Source: Capsaspora owczarzaki ATCC 30864 (lineage: Eukaryota; Opisthokonta; Filasterea). Taken from it: a stretch of 64,000 bases of DNA. Under the pieces are notes generated by a model that saw only the letters and a program-made list of their open reading frames with translations, was not told where the DNA came from and ran no database searches. Position numbers and translations under genes: made by a program. The stretch lies in contig NW_011887308.1 in NCBI RefSeq assembly GCF_000151315.2, positions 373,649 through 437,648 of the forward strand. Reading direction: 5' to 3'. Positions within the stretch are counted from its first letter, which is position 1. Every line of letters starts with the position of its first letter. Below are positions 37,401 to 48,900 of the stretch, one piece after another.

Positions 37401-37759
37401 AAGCTGCATTTGCTCCAAACCATCGTTTTGAGGAATTGCATTTTTCAAAAAACAAAAGCCACAGCGGACAAAACCCGATCACAAATACGCAGTGTCGAAC
37501 AAAAAAACAAAAAAACATTTGACGTGCATTACTCATCGCTTTTTTTTTTCATATTTTTCTCTTCTCGTTCTCCTTCTGTCTCCGCTCACTCTGATGCTTG
37601 CCACTCAACAAGGTTTTTTCTCTTTTCAAACTCACTGATTTTGAACTGCTTGTTGGTACTCTGCAGCTTCGACCGTGATATATTTCTTCCGTTTTTTCCC
37701 CATACAACTTGAGCAATTTTTTTTGGCGCTGCGCAATTACCGACGTGCCACAGGTTGTC
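34441..37759. other. Long spacer between ZNF598 and the receptor tyrosine kinase
   Basis: Little recognisable content. A tentative coding exon lies at 35175-35325 (listed separately). A GAAAAC/GAAAAA-type purine repeat occurs at 35365-35415, and A-runs at 36630-36669 and 37107-37120. Nothing family-like is seen in 35540-37700; the last few hundred bases should hold the RTK promoter and T-rich 5' UTR. Confidence 0.4.
35175..35325 (-). CDS. Tentative first exon of an unrecognised gene
   Basis: ATG at 35325 opens MSDEFDEQNSTAQPFKAK and GDYVVDPSTMDFQF, with balanced coding composition and a good donor (GTAAGT) after 35175. A possible acceptor at 35108-35110 leads into sequence I cannot confirm as coding. 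The gene, if real, should continue toward 34750 on the minus strand. No family is recognised. Confidence 0.25.
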
Positions 37760-40700
37760 ATGAAGCCCACTATCAAGTTCGCATTGCTGTGCGTTGTGGC
37801 GCTTCTTGCTACCGCCACCCGTGTCCCGTATGCCCAAGCGGCAACGTGTGCCACCGATGATTATGATGTATGCGGAAACTGCCAACAGGGCGACTCGGAA
37901 ACAGCTCAAGGCAGCTGCTGCGTACCTATTCTTTTACTATTGTGCGGAGCGTACGACCGCTCGTGCCGGAAACCTTCCCCCAATTGCTGCTCGGGCTTCT
38001 GGGGCTCGCAGTGCACCGACTGTCCCGCTGGCTCGCAGTGCCCGGGAGGCATCAATGGCATTTCCCAACCGTGCGCGCCGGGCACCTTCTCCACTGGCTT
38101 TGCTGCTGCATGCAGTGCTTGCCCGGCCAACCAGTACCAACCCAAGTCAGGAGCTACATCGTGCGTCGCCTGCCCAAGCTTCTCGACCAGCACCGAAGGC
38201 TCTGCCAAATGCACGTGCAACGCAGGGCGGTATGGCATCAACACCAACACCACGAACATGTCCTGCTCGGTGTGTGAGCCTGGTTTCCAATGCAGCAACA
38301 GCATCCGCACCGCTTGCCCGGCAGGTTCGGTCCAGCCCTCCAGCGCGGGCTCGAGCTGCACGGCTTGCCTCGTCAACCAGTACCAAAATGCCACGGGACA
38401 GACAAGCTGCAAGCCTTGCCCTACTTTCTCAACCTCATCCAGCGGCGCTGCTCGCTGCACCTGCGATGCCGGCCGCTACATGGTCCAAGATACGTGCCAA
38501 GCTTGCGAACCAGGCTTTTATTGCCCCGGCGACAACACCCGCTACGCTTGCCCCGCAAACACGTACCAGGCCTCTTCGGGCAGCTCGTCGTGCCCTGCAT
38601 GCCCGGACTTTTCGACCTCCTTTGCCAATTCCGTTGTGTGCACGTGCGATTCAGGCCGGTACCTCGACGTCGACTCTGGCATGTGCGTGACCTGCCCCGC
38701 TGGCAGTCGCTGCGCCACAAACAGCAACACCCGCACTCTGTGCTCTGCCGGTCAGTACCAGGACGAAGTGGGCCAAACGAGCTGCAAGGTCTGCCCAGAC
38801 TCGAGCTGGTCGACCGCCAATGCCACCGGCTGCACCTGCAATGTCGGACTCTGGATGGACGGTTCCTCCTGCTCCAGCTGCGCTGCCGGCAATCGGTGCA
38901 TCGGAGACAACTTGCAGCATTCATGCGACATTGACACGTACCAGGACCAGGCTCAGCAGTCTACGTGTGCCAGCTGCCCCGTTGGCTCGACCGCAACCAG
39001 TGGCTCCTCTGGATGCACATGCGGCGCCAATTATGCAAGCTCTGGTGCTGGCAGCACACTGCACTGCACACTCCTCGGCGCCCTGAGCGTTGCTCCAATG
39101 TCACGACTTGTCTATGCCAACGAGGGCGATTTCATCACCTTGGTCTTTTCCAGCACTGTCACAGAGTCCGACGCCAACTGCACCGTGCTTGTCCTCGGTA
39201 CCAGCTCTGCCCTCGCCGGTCACGACTACAACTTTGAGTCGTCTCTCACGCTCTTCTTTGACCGAGCAAGTGGCAACGGTGCAACTCTCAACCTGACCAT
39301 CCCCGCCAACAACCTCGCTCGCCCGCGCACGAATCTCTACTTGCGACTGGCAAATCCCAACGGTGCAATCTTGGACACGTTCACCGATGTGCACATTGCC
39401 ATTCAGGCCGCCAACATTCCGAGCGGAGCCTTCGAGTTTTCAGCGTCCAATCGCACCATGACCGTGGCCCCCTTGGGATCGGTCGTCCTGACTCTTGAGC
39501 GGATTGGTGGAAGCGACGGCACTGCGCAAGTGTCTGTGGCGCGCTCTGACTCGCAGCCCAACCTCGTCTTCAACTTTGCCAGCGGACAGACTGTGTGCCG
39601 AATTTCGATGCCAATCTCCTCCAATGACCAGCCTGCGCTCGGCTACAACATTCAGCTCAGTATTGCGTCCGTGGTCACGAGTGTTCTGCCAAGCGAAATG
39701 GGAACCTTCTCTAGTGCCGAGCTTGTGGTTCAGGACACTGTGGATGCCCATGGTGTGCTGGCCTTTTCTGCCGCGTCCTTCACGGGATCGGAGGAATCGG
39801 GTGCTGTGGTTGTGACAATCACTCGCGCTCGAGGGCTCTTTGGCTCTGTCTCTGTTCGCTTGACGACCTCTTCCGGAACGGCGCTCGAAGGATCCGACTT
39901 TGTTGGGCTCGACACAACTATCGTGTTTGACGCCGGTGTCAGCTCTGTTTCGACCGCCATTACAGTGATCGACGACACCATTCCCGAGCTGGCAGAAAAC
40001 TTTGTTGTCGCCTTATCGTCACCCACTGGCGGCGCGATTCTCTCGAGCAGCAACCCAATCCAGACCGTCTGCACCATTAGCGAAAACGACGACGCCCGAG
40101 GCGTCCTTTCGTTCGAGAGGGCATCGCTGACTGTCGACGAAAATGTCGGCCAAGCGGTTCTCACCGTGCTTCGAACCGGCGGCGCCTTTGGATCGGTCAC
40201 GGGCTTTGTCTTGACGGTCTCTGGCACGGCTACCGCAGGTACTGACTTTGTAGCACTCCCGTCCTTGCCTGTTGTCTTTCCTGAAAATGTCACAGCCGTC
40301 AACGTGAGTGTGACCATTCTCAACGACGACCTTCCCGAGCTGGATGAGAGCTTTGTTGTGTCGCTCAGCAGCAACGGTCTTGGCGGCGTGCGCATTGGAG
40401 CGCAGGCTTCCACCACTGTCACCATTCGAGCCAACGACAACTATGCCGGCCTGTTCTCGTTCGACACGGCCGGGGCTTCCGCTGACGTGGCTGCACGAAC
40501 GACCCTTTTTGAAGGCTCCTCCTTCAACATCACCGTACTGCGCAACGCTGGGTTGTTTGGCGCCCAGTCCCTGACCGTCAAGTCGGTGTATCCATACCCA
40601 GAGACCTCGGCCGCAGATGTTCTCATTGACAGCCAGCTGGACTTTGCCGACGGAGAGCGCATCAAGGTGGTGACAATCACAGTGCCAGACCAAGGCGCGG

Positions 40701-42979
40701 GCGAGCGACCTGCACGCCGATTTGACTTGCAGCTCAGCCTTGCAGTGGGCAGTCTTGCTACGTTGAGCGGCGCATCTGCGTACATGGTCATCGAGCCCGT
40801 CTCCACCGTCGGGGGCGTCGTTGGCATCACCGTGAACGGATCATCCCTCATTGCCGAGGGCTCGAATGTGACGTTGACCATTGCCCGCACGCCCAACCCA
40901 GTCACAGGCACGTTGCCCGTTTCCGTGTACTACCGAACCGTTTTTGGAAATCCTTCCTCGGTTGCGGATGGCACGGACGCCGATGATCTCCAAGTACAGC
41001 AAGGGCTGGTCACATTCCAACCAAACCAGTACAGCACCACCATTCAAGTCACAACCATCCAGGACTCGCGCCCAGAGCAAGACGAAATTTTCTATGTTGA
41101 GCTGTTCGACGTTTCTGGCATGTTCATTTCTCAAGCCCACGGCCGTGTGGCTGTCACGATTGCCGCCAATGACAACGCCTACGGCGTGGTCTCGTTTGCG
41201 AATCACACGCTAACGGCCGTGTTCGCGCAGGGCTGGTTGCGCATTCCAGTCGTCCGTACCGGCGGAGTGTTCCGTGATACGCAGGTGACGATTGAACAAA
41301 ACGCCTACGCTATTCGCAGCGCAGATGATCAAGGCCGAGAGGGCTCAGCGCGCGACAATCGCCAGTTCGTGATGACGGAGACCTCCGTCACAATCCCGGC
41401 CGGCTCGAGCGAGGCGAATTTCAACCTTTGGCTTTTGAACCCGACCGACCTCCAGCATACCGTCTACTCGTTTACTTTGAACATCACTGGCGCGACGAAC
41501 GGCACCGTTCTGAGCAATGGCGAGGACGAACTGATTGTCACTGTCGATCTCGTTGTGCCCGAAGCGGCCAGCTCCCAACCAGTTGCACTGATCATGGGTG
41601 CAACTCTGGGCTCGTTGCTGGTGCTGTTGGCCCTCGGCCTTCTCTTGATCGCATACTGCCGTCGTCGCGAACCGAAGATTACAAACAAGTCTTCCGGCAG
41701 CCTCACGCACACGCTGGACACGAGCTCGACAATCTTGGACTTCCAGGCTACGTTTGACCCCGTGTACGCCGTGGCCGTTCGTCAACCCGTCCTCCATTCC
41801 ACCAACGAGATGATTTCCACACTGCCTGCCTACGCTATGGCGATTCGCAAGGCCGACCGCTCCGTTCCAGTTGGCTATGATGTGTTACAGCCCGTGCCGG
41901 CCCACGCGGCCTCCCCTTCCGCAGCTGGCTACGCCCTCTTGCAAGGGGCTACGGAGGTTGGCGGCTATGCCATCTTGCAGAACTCCAAGGTGGCCAACGG
42001 TCCCCAGCGTACCATCAGCGAGCGACTGTACGGTGTCGCCAGTTCTGAAACTGGCGCAGCGAGCACCATCCGCGAAAATCTCGTTCTGGGCAACCCCATC
42101 GGCGACGGATTCTTTGGTCAGGTGGTGGCTGGCGTGCTCCCCATCGTGTATGCCTCGCGAGACCTCCACCTCAATCCCATTGTCGACAGCCCCGAGCACG
42201 TTGCTGTTGCTGTCAAGCTGCTCAAGGTCACCGCCAATGAGAAGGACCAACGCGACTTCCGTTCGGAAGCCTCCATGATGGTCCAATTCAACCATGCCAA
42301 CATTGTGACTGCGATCGGAGCCCTGCTCGAGCAGCAGCCCAACATGCTCGTCCTCGAGTTTATGCCTTACGGCGACCTTCAAACCCTTCTTGTCAAGTGC
42401 AGCGTTGGCAACATCACCTGGACTCCGCGCGAAGTGGCGCATGCCATGCGACAGGTTGCCTCGGCAATGGACTACCTTGCGCGCCAGCAGTTTGTGCACC
42501 GCGACCTCGCCGCCCGCAACTGCCTGGTTGGCCCAAACCTGACCGTCAAGCTCGCCGATTTCGGCCTCGCTCGCCGTGTTGACAGCGGATGCTACCAGCT
42601 GCAGACTCGAGGCCGCTTGCCTGTGCGCTGGCTTGCCATCGAATCGATCGGCTACCTCACGTTCACCACCGAGTCAGACGTTTGGTCGTACGGCGTCCTG
42701 GGATGGGAAGTCATGTCCTACGGCCTCAATCCGTATGCCAACCTGCCCTTCGAAGAGATGCTCCGACACCTCGAATCGGGAGCTCGCTTGCCGCAGCCCG
42801 ATACGTGCCCCGTGCACATTTGGTCGTTGCTGCGCAGCTGCTGGGAGCCCAATCCCGCCGACCGCCCCATCTTCCCGGATATTCTCACCTTCTGGGAAGA
42901 AGAGGCCAGTGCCACTGTTCATCAAGAGCTGCGTGATCTCGGGAAGATGGTTGCGCAGCAGCAGCAACAGCAGCAGTAG
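37760..42979 (+). CDS. Receptor tyrosine kinase with Cys-rich and Calx-beta ectodomain
   Basis: A 1739-residue intronless gene. The ATG at 37760 begins a clear signal peptide (MKPTIKFALLCVVALLATAT). Residues about 28-440 are tandem Cys-rich GCC2/GCC3 (ephrin-receptor/TNFR-like) repeats with recurring CxACPxxxYQ patterns. Residues about 450-1260 are Calx-beta-type domains (for example GTDFVALPSL, SVTILNDDLPELDESFVVSL). A membrane helix follows (LIMGATLGSLLVLLALGLLL, about 1275-1297) with a stop-transfer RRR. The juxtamembrane segment has three GYxxLQ motifs (about 1372, 1390 and 1402). The kinase domain starts at about 1438 and is complete: GDGFFGQV, VAVKLL, HRDLAARN (about 1580), DFGLARR, an activation-loop Tyr in GCYQLQ, and PVRWLAIES typical of Tyr kinases. 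It ends in a poly-Gln tail. Ligand unknown. Confidence 0.95.
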   Translation: MKPTIKFALLCVVALLATATRVPYAQAATCATDDYDVCGNCQQGDSETAQGSCCVPILLLLCGAYDRSCRKPSPNCCSGFWGSQCTDCPAGSQCPGGINGISQPCAPGTFSTGFAAACSACPANQYQPKSGATSCVACPSFSTSTEGSAKCTCNAGRYGINTNTTNMSCSVCEPGFQCSNSIRTACPAGSVQPSSAGSSCTACLVNQYQNATGQTSCKPCPTFSTSSSGAARCTCDAGRYMVQDTCQACEPGFYCPGDNTRYACPANTYQASSGSSSCPACPDFSTSFANSVVCTCDSGRYLDVDSGMCVTCPAGSRCATNSNTRTLCSAGQYQDEVGQTSCKVCPDSSWSTANATGCTCNVGLWMDGSSCSSCAAGNRCIGDNLQHSCDIDTYQDQAQQSTCASCPVGSTATSGSSGCTCGANYASSGAGSTLHCTLLGALSVAPMSRLVYANEGDFITLVFSSTVTESDANCTVLVLGTSSALAGHDYNFESSLTLFFDRASGNGATLNLTIPANNLARPRTNLYLRLANPNGAILDTFTDVHIAIQAANIPSGAFEFSASNRTMTVAPLGSVVLTLERIGGSDGTAQVSVARSDSQPNLVFNFASGQTVCRISMPISSNDQPALGYNIQLSIASVVTSVLPSEMGTFSSAELVVQDTVDAHGVLAFSAASFTGSEESGAVVVTITRARGLFGSVSVRLTTSSGTALEGSDFVGLDTTIVFDAGVSSVSTAITVIDDTIPELAENFVVALSSPTGGAILSSSNPIQTVCTISENDDARGVLSFERASLTVDENVGQAVLTVLRTGGAFGSVTGFVLTVSGTATAGTDFVALPSLPVVFPENVTAVNVSVTILNDDLPELDESFVVSLSSNGLGGVRIGAQASTTVTIRANDNYAGLFSFDTAGASADVAARTTLFEGSSFNITVLRNAGLFGAQSLTVKSVYPYPETSAADVLIDSQLDFADGERIKVVTITVPDQGAGERPARRFDLQLSLAVGSLATLSGASAYMVIEPVSTVGGVVGITVNGSSLIAEGSNVTLTIARTPNPVTGTLPVSVYYRTVFGNPSSVADGTDADDLQVQQGLVTFQPNQYSTTIQVTTIQDSRPEQDEIFYVELFDVSGMFISQAHGRVAVTIAANDNAYGVVSFANHTLTAVFAQGWLRIPVVRTGGVFRDTQVTIEQNAYAIRSADDQGREGSARDNRQFVMTETSVTIPAGSSEANFNLWLLNPTDLQHTVYSFTLNITGATNGTVLSNGEDELIVTVDLVVPEAASSQPVALIMGATLGSLLVLLALGLLLIAYCRRREPKITNKSSGSLTHTLDTSSTILDFQATFDPVYAVAVRQPVLHSTNEMISTLPAYAMAIRKADRSVPVGYDVLQPVPAHAASPSAAGYALLQGATEVGGYAILQNSKVANGPQRTISERLYGVASSETGAASTIRENLVLGNPIGDGFFGQVVAGVLPIVYASRDLHLNPIVDSPEHVAVAVKLLKVTANEKDQRDFRSEASMMVQFNHANIVTAIGALLEQQPNMLVLEFMPYGDLQTLLVKCSVGNITWTPREVAHAMRQVASAMDYLARQQFVHRDLAARNCLVGPNLTVKLADFGLARRVDSGCYQLQTRGRLPVRWLAIESIGYLTFTTESDVWSYGVLGWEVMSYGLNPYANLPFEEMLRHLESGARLPQPDTCPVHIWSLLRSCWEPNPADRPIFPDILTFWEEEASATVHQELRDLGKMVAQQQQQQQ

Positions 42980-43313
42980 AAGCGAGTGTTTCTAGCTGCT
43001 TTCGTTTTTTGCTTTATTTACAGCCTTTTCGTGGATAGTTTGTGAATTCTTTTTTCGATCGTGATTTGCGTTTTCCAAGTACTTTTGAGAGTTTGTTTTG
43101 TTTTTCGTTTTTACCCCCGGACTAAGCGTTTGATGCCTTTGCATTATTATTCGAACATGAACATGTAGACTAGAACTTATCGATATTACCCATTAAACCA
43201 TCATTCTTTTCTCACCCTTGCATGTTTGTTCAATCGGGTATTATGAACTAGAAGTTGTCGATATTACATCTACGAGGATGGAAAAGGAACAACAACAACA
43301 AAAAGATTCACAG
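42980..43313. other. Convergent 3' spacer
   Basis: Between RTK and TSR3 3' ends. Two imperfect copies of ACTAGAAsTTrTCGATATTAC (about 43169 and 43247) are the only structure noticed. Confidence 0.4.
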
Positions 43314-45260
43314 TCATCGACGTCCCCGACCGCGTGCTCCTCGGGCAGATTTGCCGCGAGCTGAGCCTCCGCGACCTCCGCGAGCAGCGTGCCCTCGACC
43401 TTCGCGACCACCAAGAGAAAGTGCAGCTGTTTGCCCAACCAAGTCGTCGCTGTTGTCTTGACTCTCTTCATCGCTGCTGTCGGCGTCGCTGTCCTCTTGG
43501 CTGGCTTCATCTTTGTCGTCGTCGTCGCTGTCGTCGTTATCGTCATCTTCAGCATCATCGTCATCAGAATTCTCATCCTCATTATCTTCTTCGTCGCTGT
43601 CGTCGCCCATTTGCGGTCGTCTGTTGCAGATCAAAACAAATTAAAAAAATCGACAAACTAAAAAAAAAATCGCAGTTCCATCAGAGAGGCAAACAGGTCA
43701 CATCTAAAAGCCTCACCGGTTTGGGTTGTGAGGAGTCATCATGTCGTCATCGCTATCTTCCTCTCCTGAGCTGGTTGCTGGGCACAGGAACGACGCGACG
43801 GTCAGCCAACCGCCATCTCAAGAGCTGCTCCGAGCCACGATAGCACAAAACGCGTGCGTTCAAATCCTCGACACTCATACTTACGCGGAAGATCAAAGCC
43901 GTCATCTTCAAGTGGAGCGCTGGCCTCTTTCAACCATTGCTCCTGTGCGGCAATCACCTCTGTGCTGTTGGCGCATGCCACGTACCGTTCCAGCAATTCG
44001 CTGAACAAGTGCAATCGAGAGGGTGGTGTCAAGGTGAGTGAAAATGCGCCGAGAACCTTGTTCGGGGAACTGTCACATACAAATTCAGCGAGAAAAACTG
44101 CGAGCCCCATTTGAACTTGGCAAGAAGCTGCGAGCCAAGCTCCTTCAAGCCTGCATGTTTGAACGAAAAGGGCGGTCAATCCAAGCATTGTCTTTGAGAC
44201 ATCTCTTGCCCAAACATAGAGCGCGAAGGCTTCCGCGTACCGACAATGTAAAACGCAGCTGCAAACGCTTCAGCGCACGTCAACTTGCACGGTTTTCCAT
44301 AGTTGACAGGATTCGCAGCGACCAGATAAGGCACTGCACAACAAAATGGCCAACTCTTGTGAGGATGTTGCTCATCAAGGATGCGCCGATCGAGGAAGCG
44401 GGGGGGGGGGCAAAGGATGGACTTACAAAGACAGAGGCGCGCATGACCCGCTTTCATCTTGTTGAAGGGTACCGCGTCTAGCTGCGCCCAGGAGCAATCC
44501 ACGACGGCGATGCCGGACTTGACCACAAGGTCTTTGTCTTCGGGTGAGAGGGTTCGGGTTCCGATCGGGCTGTGTGTGGGACGTGGCATGCATGATGTTT
44601 GTTTTTTGGGGAACGAGTTTGAGCGAGAGTTCGATCTGGGCCTGTCGTTCAAAGCCTCCCTCGTTGGTACGGCGTGAGCGTCTTGACAATACAGTACCTC
44701 AAAATGATGCCATGGAACTTGTCCTGCAGGCGCAGCGAGCGTACAAACCCAAATCGTTCCAACTTTTTGCCAGAGCACCGCTTCGGATCGCATTGAGCAA
44801 AGTCCTAATCCTCGTTCAAACACAATAGCACGAACGATGCAACCCAAAGCAAAGTGAGGACACAATGAGAGCCATGATTGAAAGATGGCGCCGCTGTTGA
44901 TGACGGCGCATTGGGCCGAGTCACTCACCCACATGCCTAGATCGACCGGGAAGGGCTCTGGCTCGTCCTCGTCCAGGCGGTCTCGTTGAGCTCGACTTGT
45001 CGGCGCGTTGTCCGCTTTGTCCCACAGAAGCCAACAAACAAGAGCCCCAGAGCCACAAACAGCGCGCAGTGAGCAAACCGAGCACGTAATCGAGTTCTCG
45101 TCTTCCTCCTCCAGCCCAGGTCTTCAGCTCTTCAGGCTTGGATGGCTTGCATCATCGCAAAAGTAGCTCGCGTCTTTTGCCTTGGGTCGTCGAGTTGGAG
45201 TAAGTCTGGTTGGTGTCTTGGTTTACCTGCAATCTGGGCGTCGTCGCGTGGAATCGCCAT
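43314..45260 (-). CDS. TSR3: TSR3, 18S rRNA aminocarboxypropyltransferase
   Basis: Adds the aminocarboxypropyl group to the hypermodified pseudouridine of 18S rRNA (acp modification), acting late on cytoplasmic pre-40S. Exons read on the minus strand: a tentative 45260-45227 (MAIPRDDAQIA), one ending at 44929 (EPFPVDLGMW), then 44804-44698, 44569-44427, 44333-44241, 44150-44081, 44000-43885, a small acidic exon ending at 43717, and 43620-43314. Hallmarks are the N-terminal metal-like FAQCDPKRCSGKKL, SPEDKDLVVKSGIAVVDCSW, LPYLVAANPVNYGKP with KLTCAEAFAAAFYIVG, and LLAKFKWGSQFFSLN, all matching TSR3. The C-terminus is unusual: an Asp/Glu/Ser run followed by an Arg/Gly-rich tail (GRGHAARGGRGGSARGK). 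The start exon and its acceptor near 45017 are the weakest parts. Confidence 0.88.
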
Positions 45261-45932
45261 GTGCCTGCCATACAAAAACACCCATCCCCCAGGTCAGTCT
45301 CACCTCACACTCCACCTCAAACGTCAAAACTCCCATTCTAAGTGATTGTGCAACTTCAAGCGATGACGCGGGGTCGGGTGTGTTCATGGGCATTTTCACC
45401 TCATTCGATGACCGCCGCCGCTGTTCCCGCCTCGGTAACTGCTATTGCGGCCCATTGTTGCTCGAGTTCTTGTCAATGGTAAACAAGGAGTGATGCTCTA
45501 GTTTTGTTTTAACAATATGTTCCATCAAAAAGCCAATCACAACCAGTCAACATCGCAGAACAAAACAAAAAAACCAAACAAAAAGCAAACAAAAGCAAAA
45601 CAGCTCAGACTTGTGACCAAAACGCAGACCAAACTCAGACTCGACCATTGCTTTTTCATCATTCGCTCATTCAAACAACAGACAATCACAAAAAGTCAAA
45701 CGTCGCACAACACCAACAGCAACAAAACTCGGAGTTTGAACAAACTCAGAAAGGACGGTCCCGTACAAAAGTCAATGTAAAGGTCCATACAAAAGGCAAT
45801 AGAAGCTCAATCCAAACGCAATGTACAGTCCATACAAAACTCAATGCAAAGTCCATACAAAAGTCAATGCAAAATCCATTCAATCTTTTTTTTTTTTTCC
45901 TTCCTTTTGTTTTTTTCTTTCTTCTTGCATTG
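45261..45932. other. Divergent promoter and 5' UTR of WDR75, with short repeats
   Basis: Between the starts of TSR3 (minus) and WDR75 (plus). Contains AAAC/AAAAC-rich DNA (45560-45640) and, at about 45765-45880, four to five imperfect copies of a 24-bp unit containing TCCATACAAAAsTCAATG, followed by a T-run just before the start codon. Confidence 0.5.
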
Positions 45933-48900
45933 ATGGCTGGGTCAAAGACGGCGACGCCTGGCCGACCAGCCAACGGCGCACCGCAGACGCCCGCCAAGCC
46001 ACAGCCGCCGCCGCAAGCACCAAGCACGCCCACTGCTGCTGCTGCTGCTGCACCATCGAAGGGGGCTGCTGCTGCTGGACTGCAGACGCCAACGACGACG
46101 ACGACGCCGGGCAAGAAGAAGCAGGCGGCGACTCGTCCACATGGATCGCCAGCCGTCACTGCGACTCCGCTTGCTGCTGCTGCTGCTGCTGCTCCTATGA
46201 CCACTACGACTACGACTACTGCTGCTGAGCACGATGCAAATGGACACACAAAGACGCCCGCTGGACGACGCGGCGCAGACAGCACGCCAGCCAAGGCAGC
46301 CAAGGCAGCAAAGGCGGCCGCTCCGCACGTGGAAGAGGATGGCAGCGGCGCGGCAGGACCGGCGACCAGCGCAGGCGGCCGCGGCCACACGCAGCCCACG
46401 ACGGCTCGGAACAGCAGCCACAAGAAGGCCAATGCCGGAAAGGGCGGCGCGAGGGACGCGAGCGACGAGGACAGCGAGAGCGACGAGGACTCGGCCGCAG
46501 CAATGCAGATTGACGACGACGACGACGACGACAGCAACGCACAACAGAGCCAGCCACGCCGCAACAAGAGCACCAAGGCAAGCAACCACAGCAGCGGCAC
46601 GACGGGTGCTGTTGCATCCGACGCGACGACGGAGTACGTTACACGCCTCGGCGGCGGCAACATTACTCGCTTCCCTGCAGTCTTCTCGAAGGACGGCAAG
46701 TTCATGTTCGCCGCAGCTGGCGATCTGGTCAACGTATACAGCGTAAACTCGGGTGAGCGTGTGCGATGTCTCCAAACCTGGTCCTCGTTCAACGCAGCGT
46801 CCACAGATAGTGAGTCATCCTCATCATCGACTGCGCCCAAGCGCGCGTCCGGCTCTGGCGCGCCTGCGATTGCGCTCTGGCTCAACCCCGCTAATGCACT
46901 GCAACTGTTCTCGGTCACGAGCGATGCCCGGTTGCTCGTGTGGGACATCAACGATGGCGTCTTGTTGCAGCAATTGCAGCTGGCGCTGCCCGCTCCATTC
47001 CCTAAACGACGTGTTATTGCTGCCGTCCCTCTGCCAGACTCCCCGTATGCTATGGTCTACATTGTTTACACTCCTCCCAAGCATCTCGGTATGCTCGGTG
47101 ATACACAGCTCACATCCGCCGCCAAGGCGACTGCCTACTTTCAAGATTTGGCGCAACCCACCTCCACTACTGCCGCAACATTATCAACAACAACAACAAC
47201 AACACCAACTGATGCACCCTCCAAGCCGGCGACACTGGCTGCTCGAAAGATCTTCAAGTCCAAGGCGCTCACAAAGCTCGCCATCAGCGGAGACGGCGTC
47301 ACGGTGGCAGCCATTGGCGGCCGCTACCTGCACGTTTACAATCTTCGCACAGAGACTGGACACAAGTTCAAGCATGCGCGCGACCTTACTTGCGTTGCCA
47401 TTCATCCGACAGAGGCCTATATTGCAACCGGCGACAGCCGCGGTGAGATTGTATTGTGGTACCTGCAATCCGAATCGATGCAACAGCAAGGCGCCTCGCG
47501 CACCCCGGCTACGAGCGTCATGCACTGGCACGCCAACGCCGTTGCGCACATGTGCTTCTCGTCCGACGGCGTGTATCTGATCTCGGGCGGTCTCGAGTCT
47601 GTGCTTGTCATGTGGCAGCTGCAGACCGGTCACCGCCAATACTTGCCACGTCTTGGCGCTGCCATCACTGCCGTCGCGACCTCTGCCGACGACACCCTCT
47701 ATGCTGTTTCTCACGCCGACAACTCGATTCGCATCGTCTCGGCTGTCTCCCTGAAAACCCTACGCATTGTCCAGAGCCTCAAGCTCGGTGAGCGTGACTC
47801 GGCGCCAGTGACTGGCCTCGTCGTCGAGCCTCGCACCAACATGCTCGTCTTGAACAGCACGCTGCCTGGTACCATTCAATTCTTTGATGCGCACCACGAC
47901 CGTCACGTCACGGACATTGAAATCGTGCCCCGGCACCACGTCACGTCCACGCCGGTTGTGCACGTGGCATTCGGACGCGGTGGCGAGTGGATGGCCACGA
48001 TTGAGCGCCGTGAAGACATCCCCTCGTTGCCAAAGACCGCCGCTCGCCAATTCCCGGGCTCGACCCTTTCCTCGCCCGCACACTACTCCATGTCTGCCGA
48101 GGCCCAGTCGTCTCATGCCGCATCGCTCTCCGTGCTTGCCACCCCCGACGCGACGTTTGAGACCCGTCTGCGCTTTTGGCACTACAACAAGTCCGCCCAG
48201 CGATACGTCCTGAGCACTTGCGCCGAATCTCCCCACGGCATTTCTGCCGTCTCGTCCATCCAGTTCCACCCCAAGCTTGATCTTGCTGTCACCTGTGGTC
48301 TCGACAAGAAATTCCGCGTCTGGGCACTCGCATCGCCCGCCAGCACCGATTCGTACGTGGCATCGACGGCTGCGGCCGCGGCAGCAGCTGCAGCAGCAGC
48401 ATCCGCGTCGTCTGGCACCACCGCTGGCGCTACTGCACCCGCAGTGGTCGAAGAGGATGTCGCTGGCTCGTGGTTTTGCCGCTCTGTCGGTTTCTACCGC
48501 GACTACCATTGCAAGAGTCTCGCCTTCTCGGCCGACGGTTCGGTGCTCGCCATTGCTTACGGCTCCAGCGTCACTCTCTGGGATGTCGATACCAGCATTT
48601 TGCAAATCACCCTTTCCTATCCGCCACCGCAAGAGCACATCCAACAAGTGGCTTTTATCAATGATACTCCTTACCTTGTTGCACGTTCATCGACTTCAAT
48701 TTACGTGTGGAATCTTCTCACATGCTCTGGTATGTTTTTTTTTTCGACTTGGGTCTGTCCGATGGGTGTTCAGTTGGTTTGCTCTGACTTGTCGCTTTGT
48801 TTTTTTTTTTTGATTCGTCCAGTCTGGTGGTCATGCAAGTTGAATACTTCTGCTCTTGTGCTCGATGCTTCCTCTGATCGGTTTATGGTGTTTACGACTG

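Noticed and set aside
37709-37759. Upstream extension of the RTK ORF
   Set aside because: No upstream ATG in this stretch; the ATG at 37760 directly begins a good signal peptide.
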